In this document: in pieces, positions 8,801 to 16,013 of the stretch
Numbering within the stretch: position 1 is the stretch's first letter
Layout: the number at the start of each line of letters is the position of its first letter
Source: Singulisphaera sp. GP187
GTDB taxonomy: Bacteria; Planctomycetota; GCA-002687715
Reading direction: 5' to 3'
Assembly: GCA_945907755.1 (NCBI GenBank)
Contig: CAMDTN010000028.1
Span: 1 to 32,011, forward strand
DNA length: 32,011 nt
Position numbers and translations under genes: made by a program
The notes under the pieces: model-generated
Databases searched by the model: none
Told to the model about the DNA's origin: nothing
What the model saw: the letters and a program-made list of their open reading frames with translations, nothing else

Positions 8801-9008
8801 CGATTGGAAATGTTACCTGCGTCTCCATCTCATGTGGAGCGAGGCCATGACCCTCGACGAGCACCGTGACGGTCGGCGCTGTGAGGTCTGGGAACACATC
8901 GACGGGCATTCGGATCGCGACGAATGCGCCGATGGCCATAATGAACAGCGACAAGATGACGATTGTCAACCGGTTGGCGAGCGACCATCGAATCAGGAAG
9001 TTGATCAT
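5823..9008 (-). CDS. RND efflux permease, heavy-metal (CzcA/CusA) type
   Basis: A 1061-residue inner-membrane, proton-driven trimeric pump subunit, the usual length for the family. It starts with a cytoplasmic helix and the first transmembrane helix (MINFLIRWSLANRL). The pore/porter start has the family's MPVDVFPDLTAPTVTV. The proton-relay helix TM4 reads GALVDDAIIDVENVVRRL, the D-x-x-x-x-x-x-E-N pattern of heavy-metal RND proteins. The metal handled (Cu/Ag, Zn/Co/Cd or other) cannot be assigned from what I can see. It lies 16 nt after the membrane-fusion gene. In the first 90 or so codons all six Glu codons are GAG, whereas the respiratory genes mostly use GAA, which may point to acquisition. 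Confidence 0.93.
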   Translation of the reverse strand: MINFLIRWSLANRLTIVILSLFIMAIGAFVAIRMPVDVFPDLTAPTVTVLVEGHGLAPHEMETQVTFPIETAMNGAADVRRVRSGTAVGIAVIWVEFEWGTDIYRARQTVTERLSAITGSLPSQVEPPKLAPVSSIMGEILFVSLTSERHSQLDLRTTATTQVRRRLLSVAGVSQVTPIGGDTKQYQVVLSPELLRGYAVAASDVVSALERTNENVSAGVLTSGAQEILVEGLGRIQSLDDIARTKVATRDGVPITVSDLGVVTIGAAIKRGTGSASRRGPNWEPIIEPGVILAIQKQPGANTLELTERLDMTLTEIQGGLPEGMFINKDLFRQASFITHSISNTTTALIEGALMVVLVVLAFLASARASVITLLALPLSLLTSVLALDLLGASINTMTLGGMAIAIGALVDDAIIDVENVVRRLRENAVLPEAHRRSAIAVIYEASVEVRGSIVLATFIILLVFMPLFFLSGVEGRLLQPLGLAFTVSLAASLLTALTLTPALCLLLLPTSATVRKVREPLLVRLLQSGYQKPLTWALRHPWMVALPSVALLAVAVLAGLSMGRGFLPEFNEGALVVGVVTVPGTSLAESDALAHLVEESLMKHPEIVAIGRRTGRAEEDEHVQGVEASEIDLTLDMDAPVRFGKPRRSKEDLLDALRAELAGIPGVQATFGQPIGHRIDHMLSGTRASVAVKIFGDDLGRLRTSAAQIETLMRGIPGVVDLSVEQQAQVPTVRVEFDRAAIATHDLLVSDVADALKLATSGRLAGQIIEGMNAFDMVVRVGAVGVLSPELLSTILVGTPSGSNVPLSALATIREDRSPNFISRENVQRKIVVMCNVSGRDLRGVVDDIRARVQEQVSLPPGYYIEYGGQFESAASTGRLLALLGALIVLGIACLLYFMFRSARDVVLIMVNLPLALIGGLFGVYLSGGTLSVASLIGFITVFGIAARNGIMLVSHIRHLQRVEGVNDFYEAVRRGAIERLSPILMTALAAGLALVPLALRGDAPGNEILTPMAIVILFGLLSSTLLNMILVPALFLRFGKQDLRIEPVQLETETVHAPA

Positions 9009-9024
9009 GTGTTGGTTTCCTGAA

Positions 9025-10644
9025 TCAGTGCGCGTGGCCCGCGCCGAACGACGCGGGCGACAGGGCGGCCAGTTTGATCAGATAAGAGCCGCGTGTGGCG
9101 ACTCGTTCACCAGGCGCAATCCCGCGCCGGACTTCGACGAGCGCTCCGTCACGCAGGCCAAGTTCCAAGTCACGCCTTTCGAAAGTTTCGCCAGACAACA
9201 TGACATAGGCCGTCGGTAGTCCCTGCTCCATGATCACGGCTTCCATCGGAATCGTGACGGCGGCGTTCACTCGTTCCGTTGCCAGCGAGAGCTGAGCCAG
9301 CATCCCGTGTTTGAGTTCTCCCTCCGGGTTGGGAATCTCGTAGCGAATCAAGAATGTCCGCGAAGCGCTTTCGATCGTGGGGGCCATGTATGCGCTTGCA
9401 ACAGCGGCATCGGAAATCTCGATCCGTCGGCCCGGCATGGCTGGAAAGGAAACGAGGGCTGCGGGCGCCGCTCGAAGCCGTGGTAGATCGAACTCAGAAG
9501 CGCGCCCTTCGATCCAGAGCCGCGACGAATCAAGAATGCGAAAAAGACTTGAATTCGGTTCGACGGACTCACCCTCGACATGCCCAGTCGCGACGATCAC
9601 TCCTGCGATGGGCGCATGCAGCGGGAGGCGCGCAGTGGTGGGGGCCGCGCGAGCCGCGATCAGGCGATCAAGGGACTCCTTGGTGGCGCGCGCTGCATCG
9701 TTGTCGCTGCGTGATAGCGATAGATTCTGTTCGGCTTGGTCCAGTTGGGGTTTTGTGCTTAGTCCCTCTGTTCGAAGTTGACCGAGTCGTTCGTGTTCAC
9801 GCTCGGCGAAGCGGAGCCGCGCTTGAGTCTCGCCGAGTGCGCGTGCGCTCTCCAAGACTTTGAGGTCGAAGTCGAGGCCTAGGGCTTGGAGCTGGGCCAC
9901 ATCCGAGGCCGTGAGCGGCGGCTCGATCAGGCCGAGAAGCTGACCTCGCTCGACTGTTTCGCCGGTCCTAGGAAGTCTCCCCGACGGCGGCGCGAGCAGT
10001 CGACCCGAAGTTGGCGGGGCGACGATCGCGGCGGCGCCTTCGGGCACAACTGCTAATGCCGGAACGGTCAGCCGCTTCGATAGCGTGCGCGCGGCAGCTT
10101 CGGCGAGGAGCAGCTTCACCCTCCATTGCTGCTCCATCAAGAAAGGGATCTCGTTGTGTTGCGCCGGTTCCACTGCGCTTGGCGCGACTTGCCGAGCAGT
10201 GTGCTCGTCCGGGTGAATGACCATCTCTCCGAGGTCGAGCATTTCTTCGACCTGTTCACTGACCACGATCAGTCGCGCGCGATGTGTCCCAGCCTCTGCG
10301 AATGCGCCCTCAGGCACGAAGAGCCCGTCACGCTTCGGAGCTTCGACGCTGAGGGCCATCGAACCGATCTCCAGCCGGACTTTGCCCGCACGGACAGGTT
10401 CTCCCGAGGCACTGACCGTCAGGTGCACAAGGAAGCGGACATGAGCTCCGCGCACCAAGGGAGGGTTCTCCATGAATAGCAGCGTTCGCGCGCCGAACAC
10501 CGTCTTCGTTTCGGGTTCGAGTTCCGCCGGAATGCTCGATGCCTGCTCGTGTTCGTGAGTATGGGAATCATGCGGCTTGCAGCCAGCGACGAGCGAGAGG
10601 CATGCGAAAAACAGAATTGCTGAAGCGACAGAGTGGTGTTTCAC
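9025..10644 (-). CDS. periplasmic adaptor (membrane fusion protein) of the RND pump
   Basis: A 539-residue lipoprotein adaptor that links the permease to the outer-membrane channel. The start is GTG, supported by TAAGGAGC 5 nt upstream. The signal ends in LVAGC, followed directly by a His-rich tail (CKPHDSHTHEHEQ) likely to bind metal. Residues about 40-150 form an extra beta-rich N-terminal domain, then come the barrel-sandwich half-motifs (LAPPSGRLPRTGETVERG, LHAPIAGVIVATGHVEGE), the helical hairpin with heptads between them, and a C-terminal beta-barrel domain (TERVNAAVTIPMEAVI). It is longer than the typical 380-450 residue adaptor because of the N-terminal domain. It is second in the operon, after the His-rich protein. 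Confidence 0.9.
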   Translation of the reverse strand: MKHHSVASAILFFACLSLVAGCKPHDSHTHEHEQASSIPAELEPETKTVFGARTLLFMENPPLVRGAHVRFLVHLTVSASGEPVRAGKVRLEIGSMALSVEAPKRDGLFVPEGAFAEAGTHRARLIVVSEQVEEMLDLGEMVIHPDEHTARQVAPSAVEPAQHNEIPFLMEQQWRVKLLLAEAAARTLSKRLTVPALAVVPEGAAAIVAPPTSGRLLAPPSGRLPRTGETVERGQLLGLIEPPLTASDVAQLQALGLDFDLKVLESARALGETQARLRFAEREHERLGQLRTEGLSTKPQLDQAEQNLSLSRSDNDAARATKESLDRLIAARAAPTTARLPLHAPIAGVIVATGHVEGESVEPNSSLFRILDSSRLWIEGRASEFDLPRLRAAPAALVSFPAMPGRRIEISDAAVASAYMAPTIESASRTFLIRYEIPNPEGELKHGMLAQLSLATERVNAAVTIPMEAVIMEQGLPTAYVMLSGETFERRDLELGLRDGALVEVRRGIAPGERVATRGSYLIKLAALSPASFGAGHAH

Positions 10645-10740
10645 AGGGGCTCCTTAAACGCTGAAATCTACGCGAAAGCGCGGGCGTAGACGACGACCGC
10701 GCACCTCGAATGACGCCGCAGCGAAGCGGGTCGAGGCGCG

Positions 10741-11244
10741 CTATATCAGGAGTGGTCGACTGGAGCCAAGAAGATCGGCGGTTCCCAAATGCCGTCGCCG
10801 AGCGGGGGAAATCTGCGCACCAGCGTCAGTCGGCAGTAGCGGCGGGCGGAGCAAGACAGCATTCAACAACACCGCTGCGCAAATCGTCTTGAGGTGTGCC
10901 GCGATTGCCGCACCTGGCACCTGCGCACTGCCTGTCGCGACGATCACAGTAGGCAACTGGATGAGAACGCCTTCGTAGTCATCTACGGGCTCGTTCGTCG
11001 CCCGATGCTGCTGCTCGTCGCTTTCGTGTTGCGAGTGATGCCAAGCGTCAGTCACATCCAACCGGGACTCGTCGGACGGTGAGAACACTAGGTGCAGGTG
11101 CTCTCCGCTGTCGCCGTGCTCATGGAACAAGGCGGCGCGTCCGCCGAACACCTGCGCAAAAAACATCAACGGCACCAAAAGCCACAGAGCGCGACTGCGC
11201 AGTTGCGCGGGGCTCCTGTGTGTTCTGGTGTTCTGACCGCTCAT
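10741..11244 (-). CDS. His-rich membrane-anchored protein preceding the metal pump
   Basis: A 167-residue protein of no family that I recognise. One hydrophobic segment (ALWLLVPLMFFAQVFG, about residues 19-34) acts as a signal or anchor. It is followed by histidine clusters: HEHGDSGEHLHL and DAWHHSQHESDEQQH. A second hydrophobic stretch (about 120-145) and a basic tail follow. Small His-rich periplasmic proteins commonly lead Czc/Cus/Cnr-type operons and act as metal buffers or sensors; that role here is inferred from context. The start lies only 7 nt after the aminopeptidase P stop and has no good Shine-Dalgarno sequence, so it may be translationally coupled. A 96-nt gap separates it from the adaptor gene. 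Confidence 0.65.
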   Translation of the reverse strand: MSGQNTRTHRSPAQLRSRALWLLVPLMFFAQVFGGRAALFHEHGDSGEHLHLVFSPSDESRLDVTDAWHHSQHESDEQQHRATNEPVDDYEGVLIQLPTVIVATGSAQVPGAAIAAHLKTICAAVLLNAVLLRPPLLPTDAGAQISPARRRHLGTADLLGSSRPLLI

Positions 11245-11251
11245 GCGCTGC

Positions 11252-13048
11252 TCAGCGTAGCATGGTGCGCAGTTCGAAGCGCTCCGTCTCGGGCAGCAAT
11301 GGCGACAGGATTTCGATGCACTTGCGGTGGTAATTATCCAACCACTCGGTCTCCGCAGGATCCAGCATGGAATCTTCCACGAGGTCGCGGTCGAAGGGAA
11401 TCCAAGTCAGCGGTTCCAGCACCATCCATGCGCGGCCCACTGCATCCACTTGAGTCTTGGTCAGCAGGTACAGGTTTTCCAAGCGCACCCCGCCGAAACC
11501 GGCGCGGTAGTAGCCCGGCTCGATGCTGGTGACCATGCCTGGCTTCAGTGGCGTGGTGGCATAGGCCTTGCGCTCGCGCTCGCTGATGGCGAACGGGCCT
11601 TCGTGCACGTTCAAGAATGTGCCGACGCCGTGGCCGGTGCCGTGGTCGTATGTCAATTGCTGGTTCCACAGTGGCGCGCGGGCTAACGCATCCAATGCAG
11701 TACCCGGCGTGTTTTCCGGGATGCTTTGCCGCGCGGCTTGTATGTGCCCTTTCAAGACCAGCGTGTAAACGCGGCGGCGTTCGGGGTCGCAGCGGCCCAC
11801 CGCCACAGTGCGCGTGTCATCGGTGGTGCCACCCGCAATGTGCGCGCCGGAATCGATCAAGTACAAATCGCCCGTCTGCAACGGCGTCGCGTCGCAAGCG
11901 CCGTAGTGGATGATGGCGCCGTGCGCACCCGTGGCCGAAATCGTGTTGAAAGACAGGTCGAAATAGCCTTCTTGCTGCGCGTAAAAACCTTCGATGGCGA
12001 CGCGCGCGGAATCTTCGGTGACGGTGCGGCCCGCCTCCAATTCACGCCGTAGCCACAGCAGTGTGCGCGTCTTGGCCACCGATGCGCGCAAGTTCGCGCG
12101 CTTCTGTGCTTCTTGTTCCGCCGGGTTTTTCACGGCCTTGCGCAGCTCGATAGGTGACAGCATGGGCACGATCAACGCACCAGCTTCGCGCAGCGCCGAC
12201 ACCACGCCCAAGGTGATTCCGGATGGGTCGATCGACACCCGCTCTTTCACGGTGCGCAAAAACGGCGCGAACTCTTCGTAAGCATGCACCACAAAGCCGC
12301 CGCACTTCGGGTCGTAGCCTGCTGGCAGACGTTCGGACGGCGCGCGCAAGAACAAGTGCAGCGTCTGGGCGTCGATGTACATGAAGGCTTCAAACACCGG
12401 GTTGTAGGGGATGTCGCCTTTGGCCCGCAGATTGAGCAGCCATGCGATTTGGTCCAACTTCACCACCGCCATGCCGTCGGCACCTGCGGCTGCGAGGTCT
12501 GCGCGCACAACCGCCAACTTGGCCGCGGTGCTTTCGCCGCACCATTCCAGCGGCACCGTGATCAGTTTTGAATTCGCCGGCTTCGGGCGCGTGCGCCACA
12601 CAGCGTCCACCAGATTGCGCGGCGCCTCTACAACTTTGCCACCGAGGCGTTCCACATGCTCGCACAGAGTTTCGGCGAAACCGAAGGGGACTGTCATTGG
12701 GTCCACCCCAATCTTGTGGCTGCGTCCAGATTTCACGCGTTCTTCGATGTCGGCAATCATGTGCCGCGAGCCCGGCGCGCCCACTTTCATCAACGACACA
12801 CCGCTGCCTTCGAGTTCTAACTCGGCTTGCATGTGGTAGCGCCCGTCGGTGTACAGCCAGGCGTCGCTGCGCCCCACCAGTAAATCGCCGGCAGATCCTG
12901 TGAAGCCGCTCATGAACTCGCGTCGACCGCCATGCAGCGGCAGGTACTCGTTCAAATGTTCATCGACGCTAAGCACGATGAGATCATCGATGCCGTGCTC
13001 GGCAGTCAGCCCGCGCAGTGCGCGCACACGATCGGGAATCGCGCTCAT
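11252..13048 (-). CDS. Xaa-Pro aminopeptidase (aminopeptidase P, M24B family)
   Basis: A 598-residue cytosolic dinuclear-metal enzyme that removes the N-terminal residue before proline. The size and the two creatinase-like N-terminal domains match the long, eukaryote-like APP1 form rather than the ~440-residue E. coli PepP. Metal ligands of the pita-bread domain are visible in order: the aspartates in LIDSGAH and TTDDTRTVA, the histidine in YDHGTGHGVG, and the glutamates in SIEPGYY and RLENL. An ATG at 13048 is preceded by CGGAGC at 6-7 nt. It starts 13 nt after pepA's stop, so the two peptidases form an operon suited to degrading imported peptides, including proline-blocked ones. Confidence 0.93.
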   Translation of the reverse strand: MSAIPDRVRALRGLTAEHGIDDLIVLSVDEHLNEYLPLHGGRREFMSGFTGSAGDLLVGRSDAWLYTDGRYHMQAELELEGSGVSLMKVGAPGSRHMIADIEERVKSGRSHKIGVDPMTVPFGFAETLCEHVERLGGKVVEAPRNLVDAVWRTRPKPANSKLITVPLEWCGESTAAKLAVVRADLAAAGADGMAVVKLDQIAWLLNLRAKGDIPYNPVFEAFMYIDAQTLHLFLRAPSERLPAGYDPKCGGFVVHAYEEFAPFLRTVKERVSIDPSGITLGVVSALREAGALIVPMLSPIELRKAVKNPAEQEAQKRANLRASVAKTRTLLWLRRELEAGRTVTEDSARVAIEGFYAQQEGYFDLSFNTISATGAHGAIIHYGACDATPLQTGDLYLIDSGAHIAGGTTDDTRTVAVGRCDPERRRVYTLVLKGHIQAARQSIPENTPGTALDALARAPLWNQQLTYDHGTGHGVGTFLNVHEGPFAISERERKAYATTPLKPGMVTSIEPGYYRAGFGGVRLENLYLLTKTQVDAVGRAWMVLEPLTWIPFDRDLVEDSMLDPAETEWLDNYHRKCIEILSPLLPETERFELRTMLR

Positions 13049-13061
13049 GATTGTGCTCCGT

Positions 13062-14537
13062 TCAGTTGCTTAGATCTGCGCCGCCGAGTTCTTCCGCAAC
13101 AGAAGCCAGTAGCCCCACTCCGAAACCTGTACCGCGTTCATCGCGGAAAGCGGGCCCCGCGATGTCAACATGCAGCCAGTGCGGGTTCATGTCGTCGATT
13201 TGTGCCCAAACAAACTGCGCCGCGCAAGATGATTGGGCATTAGCGCGGTCTTTCACGGAGTTGCGCATGTCGGCCACCGCTGATGCAAACTCCGCCTGAT
13301 AAAACTCGGGCGCGAAGGGCAACGGATGCACGAGATCGCCGGTGGAGCGCCCGCACTGCACAGCCAGTTCTTCCAGCCCTTGGCGATTGCTGACAATGGC
13401 CGCGTGGCGATGGCCCGTGGCCACCAATTGCGCACCTGTCAACGTGGCCACATCGATGATCACATCCGCTTCCAACTTGCGCGCGGCATAGCTGACCGCG
13501 TCGCCTAAGAGCAGGCGCCCTTCGGCGTCGGTGTTGTTGATTTCGATGGTGTGGCCGGAATGCAGCGTGATGATGTCGTCGTTGCGGTACGAATCTGGCC
13601 CGATTGCGTTTTCCGCCAAGGCGGCCAATGCAAAGAGGCGGCCTTTGAAGCCTGAAGCGACCAGCACTTTGAATGCGGCCACGACGGCAGCCGCGCCGCC
13701 CATGTCGCCTTTCATAGTGCACATGCCGGCTGTGGGTTTCAGCGACAAGCCGCCGGTGTCATACACGACGCCTTTGCCTACCAGCACCACCGTGCGGCGC
13801 GCCTTGCCGCCTGCGCGCTTCGGCCCGCTGCTCAAGATGAGCAAACGGGGTGCAGTCACCGCTGTGCGGCCTACTGCGTGGATGCCGCCGCAGCCGTGCT
13901 TCAACAGTGCGGGGCCAACGATCTCCTGCAACTTCACACCCTTCAGGCCCTTCAGCAGTTGCTTGGTTCTGGCCACGAAAGTGTCGGTGTGCAGATCTGC
14001 GGTGGGGGTGTCGACCTGTTCCGCCGCCCAGCGCGAGGCTTCCACCACGCACTGCGTGCGCGCATCGAAGGCCACGGGGCGTCCGCGGCTGTCGCAAGCG
14101 GCGATGCTCAGGCGCACCGGCTTGCTGGCTTCAGTCTTGCGGCTGAAATTGGGCAGCGCGCGGCCCAAGGCGACGGCCACGGCTTCACCGTGTGCAGGCG
14201 CGTCGAGGCAAACCAGAGCGAAAGACTCGCCTGTCAGCTTGGCGCGCTTGGTGCACGAAAGCACCGCTTCGTTGCGCGTGGGCGAATTGTGGCGCGAGAC
14301 CTTGTCCGGCAGCGCCGCAACCACCAAGCGCTTAGTGCCAACGCGCGTTTCCGCTAAGGCGCCGAGGGGCCCGGGCTTCAGGCCTTTGCACAGAACCTTC
14401 GCTGCGGCTTCAAGCTCCTTGGCCAAGCAGTTTGCAGGCCAGCCGTCGGCGTAGCCTGCGGCACTCGCCAGCAAGAGGATGGTGTCAGCGGCGTCTGCCG
14501 CCTTGCGGGCGTTTGTGGGGAATCGCAATTCGCTCAT
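13062..14537 (-). CDS. pepA: leucyl aminopeptidase (M17 family)
   Basis: A 491-residue cytosolic hexameric dizinc aminopeptidase. The C-terminal catalytic domain has the signature NTDAEGRLLLGDA (D337, E339, R341), K255 and D260 in VGKGVVYDTGG, and D278 in MKGDMGG, which correspond to the E. coli PepA zinc and catalytic residues. The N-terminal macro-like domain (1-170) is divergent and has no obvious signal peptide. The ATG has CGGAGC 5 nt upstream. A TATGAT box 24 nt before the ATG suggests transcription starts here, independent of the oxidase operon. The neighbouring aminopeptidase P gene follows after 13 nt. Confidence 0.95.
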   Translation of the reverse strand: MSELRFPTNARKAADAADTILLLASAAGYADGWPANCLAKELEAAAKVLCKGLKPGPLGALAETRVGTKRLVVAALPDKVSRHNSPTRNEAVLSCTKRAKLTGESFALVCLDAPAHGEAVAVALGRALPNFSRKTEASKPVRLSIAACDSRGRPVAFDARTQCVVEASRWAAEQVDTPTADLHTDTFVARTKQLLKGLKGVKLQEIVGPALLKHGCGGIHAVGRTAVTAPRLLILSSGPKRAGGKARRTVVLVGKGVVYDTGGLSLKPTAGMCTMKGDMGGAAAVVAAFKVLVASGFKGRLFALAALAENAIGPDSYRNDDIITLHSGHTIEINNTDAEGRLLLGDAVSYAARKLEADVIIDVATLTGAQLVATGHRHAAIVSNRQGLEELAVQCGRSTGDLVHPLPFAPEFYQAEFASAVADMRNSVKDRANAQSSCAAQFVWAQIDDMNPHWLHVDIAGPAFRDERGTGFGVGLLASVAEELGGADLSN

Positions 14538-14561
14538 GTCTGCTCCGATCGTGGGGCGCCA

Positions 14562-14567
14562 TCATAG
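14562..14567 (-). promoter_or_regulatory. candidate -10 element for pepA
   Basis: On the - strand, CGGCTATGATGGCGCC contains TATGAT, five of six matches to the -10 consensus, 24 nt before the pepA ATG. An almost identical stretch, CGGCTATGCTGCGGCGCC, precedes the unrelated membrane protein gene that starts at 31277. No clear -35 is seen. Confidence 0.4.
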
Positions 14568-14631
14568 CCGCGGATCGGGCTCCGCCGAGCATCGACCCGA
14601 GCCGCATTGCACCGCGGCGACAGTTGGCGGG

Positions 14632-15672
14632 TTACGCCGGGAACCACTGGTAGAGCATGAAATAAATGATGACGCCGGTGACGGAAACATAGAACCACAC
14701 GGGCAGCGCGATGCGCGCCGCGCGTACGTGCTTCGGGCGGTTGTCTTTCAGCCCGTGACGGATGGCGTTGATGATGAAGGGCAGCACGGCAACGGCCAAC
14801 ACAGTGTGCGTGCCGAGGATGGTCAGGTAAACGATGCGCGCGGTGGGATGCGCTTCGGGGAACGAAGTGACCACCCCCGCTTTGAGCGCGTGGTAGGTGA
14901 GGTAGCAAGCGAGGAACACGGCGGAGCAGGTGAATGCCGCGAGCATCGCGCGTTTGTGGCCCGCGATGTCTTTGCGCCTAATGCGGCGCCAACCAACGAA
15001 CAACAATATTGCGGCCAGACCATTCAGCGTGGCGTTCAGCGGCGGAAAAAAGCTGAGGTCCATGGCGGCCTCCACGCCCAACAGCATGTGTGTGTCGCGT
15101 GCGAGGCGCTCCATGCCGGCGGGGTCTTCATAGTCATAGACGCCGTGCACCACGAGGCCGCGGTCAACCAGCACAAAGCGCGTGCTGTGATTCACCGGGT
15201 CGCCGGGGTCGCCCAATTTGAAGCCCGTGCGCATCAAAGACGCAGTGGTTTCCGGCGTGCCGCGCAAGAAGGCCCAGCGCGCAGGGTCTGCGCCGCTGCG
15301 TTGGGCATAATTCGCCAACGCTTCTTTGGTGTCGCGCTCGGGATCGACTGTGAAAGTGACCAGCCGCAGCCCTGGCAAAGCGCGCATTTTTTCCTGCAAG
15401 CGCCCCATGGCGGATGTCATGGCGGGGCACGGCCCGCTGCAATAGGTGTAAATAAAATCGGCGATCCACACTTCGTTGTTCAGCGCTGCGGAACCAAGTT
15501 CGCTGCCGTCTTCGCGTTGGAAGCTGAAGGCAGGCAGCACAAAGCCCAAGCGCGGGAGTGCGGCTTGGATGGGCGCTGCTTGCGTGTCACCTGCCGCAGC
15601 GGGGCTGTCCTGCGCCGCGAGTTGCGCGCAGCACAGGCCGAGGAGTGCGAATAGCAAATAGCGGTGGCGCAT
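14632..15672 (-). CDS. SCO-type copper chaperone fused to a DUF420 (CtaM-like) membrane domain
   Basis: A 346-residue two-domain oxidase assembly protein. Residues 1-21 are a signal or anchor sequence (MRHRYLLFALLG...). Residues about 40-200 are the thioredoxin-like SCO domain with its copper site C78-SGP-C82 and H162 (VNHSTRFVLVD). Residues about 205-346 are a four-helix DUF420 domain (FFPPLNATLNGLAAILLF, HKRAMLAAFTCSAVF, GTHTVLAVAV), a family linked to heme-copper oxidase maturation. SCO delivers copper to, or reduces, the CuA site of subunit II. The two functions are normally on separate genes. Fifteen more in-frame codons exist upstream but would spoil the signal peptide. It is the last gene of the oxidase operon and follows the small selenoprotein gene by 45 nt. 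Confidence 0.92.
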   Translation of the reverse strand: MRHRYLLFALLGLCCAQLAAQDSPAAAGDTQAAPIQAALPRLGFVLPAFSFQREDGSELGSAALNNEVWIADFIYTYCSGPCPAMTSAMGRLQEKMRALPGLRLVTFTVDPERDTKEALANYAQRSGADPARWAFLRGTPETTASLMRTGFKLGDPGDPVNHSTRFVLVDRGLVVHGVYDYEDPAGMERLARDTHMLLGVEAAMDLSFFPPLNATLNGLAAILLFVGWRRIRRKDIAGHKRAMLAAFTCSAVFLACYLTYHALKAGVVTSFPEAHPTARIVYLTILGTHTVLAVAVLPFIINAIRHGLKDNRPKHVRAARIALPVWFYVSVTGVIIYFMLYQWFPA

Positions 15673-15717
15673 GTTGGCTCTCAGTGTATGCACGCCGGCG
15701 TGCCGCCCGCAGCGCAC

Positions 15718-15966
15718 TCAAGATTCAGAGGATTCGGCTTCCGCTGCCTGGCATGCGCGATCGGCCTTGCGCACCAAGAACACCACCCAAGTGCCCAAGC
15801 TGAGCACCGCACCGATCATGAAGTAAATGCTGATGTTGTAGGCCAACGCCATGCCTTGGCCGGTTGCGTCATTGGCAGCGACCGCCGCCTTGCAGTTCGG
15901 TCAACCGAACGCAAAGCGCGGCAGTAAGCACAGCAGCGCGGCCAGTGTGAAGAGGGTGCGTTTCAT
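15718..15966 (-). CDS. small membrane selenoprotein in the oxidase operon (UGA at 15901-15903 read as Sec)
   Basis: Read through one in-frame TGA this frame gives 82 residues. Residues 1-21 are a cleavable signal-like leader (MKRTLFTLAALL... ending AFG). Then come U22-P-N-C25, the polar stretch KAAVAANDATGQGMALAYN, one transmembrane helix (about 46-67, ISIYFMIGAVLSLGTWVVFLV) and a charged tail. The order signal, CPxC-like motif, GQG-linker and single helix matches small proteins I recall from planctomycete oxidase operons, where the first residue of the motif is Cys. A perfect SECIS-like stem-loop follows at 15874-15889. The gene sits between subunit IV and SCO-DUF420. Predicted role: periplasm-facing UxxC redox or copper site helping CuA assembly. 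Without recoding, only a 21-codon ORF would be seen. No clear ribosome binding site. Confidence 0.85.
15874..15889 (-). promoter_or_regulatory. bacterial SECIS element of the small selenoprotein mRNA
   Basis: On the - strand GGCGGC pairs with GCTGCC (one G-U) to make a 6-bp stem closing a GGUC tetraloop. The loop begins after exactly 17 nt following the UGA, the same spacing and loop as the element at 3641-3660 on the other strand. It lies inside the codons for the segment after the UPNC motif. The closing pair is C-G in both elements. Confidence 0.87.
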
Positions 15967-15981
15967 AGCGATACAGCGCCG

Positions 15982-16003
15982 CGGGGCAAGCGAAATCGCC
16001 CCG
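15982..16003 (-). promoter_or_regulatory. intercistronic stem-loop upstream of the small selenoprotein gene
   Basis: CGGGGC pairs with GCCCCG around a 10-nt loop in the 47-nt gap between the subunit IV stop and the selenoprotein ATG. There is no U-run, so it is not a standard terminator. It could protect the upstream mRNA end or tune expression of the distal genes. Confidence 0.35.
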
Positions 16004-16013
16004 TGGCTACAGC

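Noticed and set aside
14479-15654. 391-codon + strand frame opposite SCO-DUF420
   Set aside because: Arg/His-rich shadow product; the - strand has the SCO copper motif and DUF420 helices.
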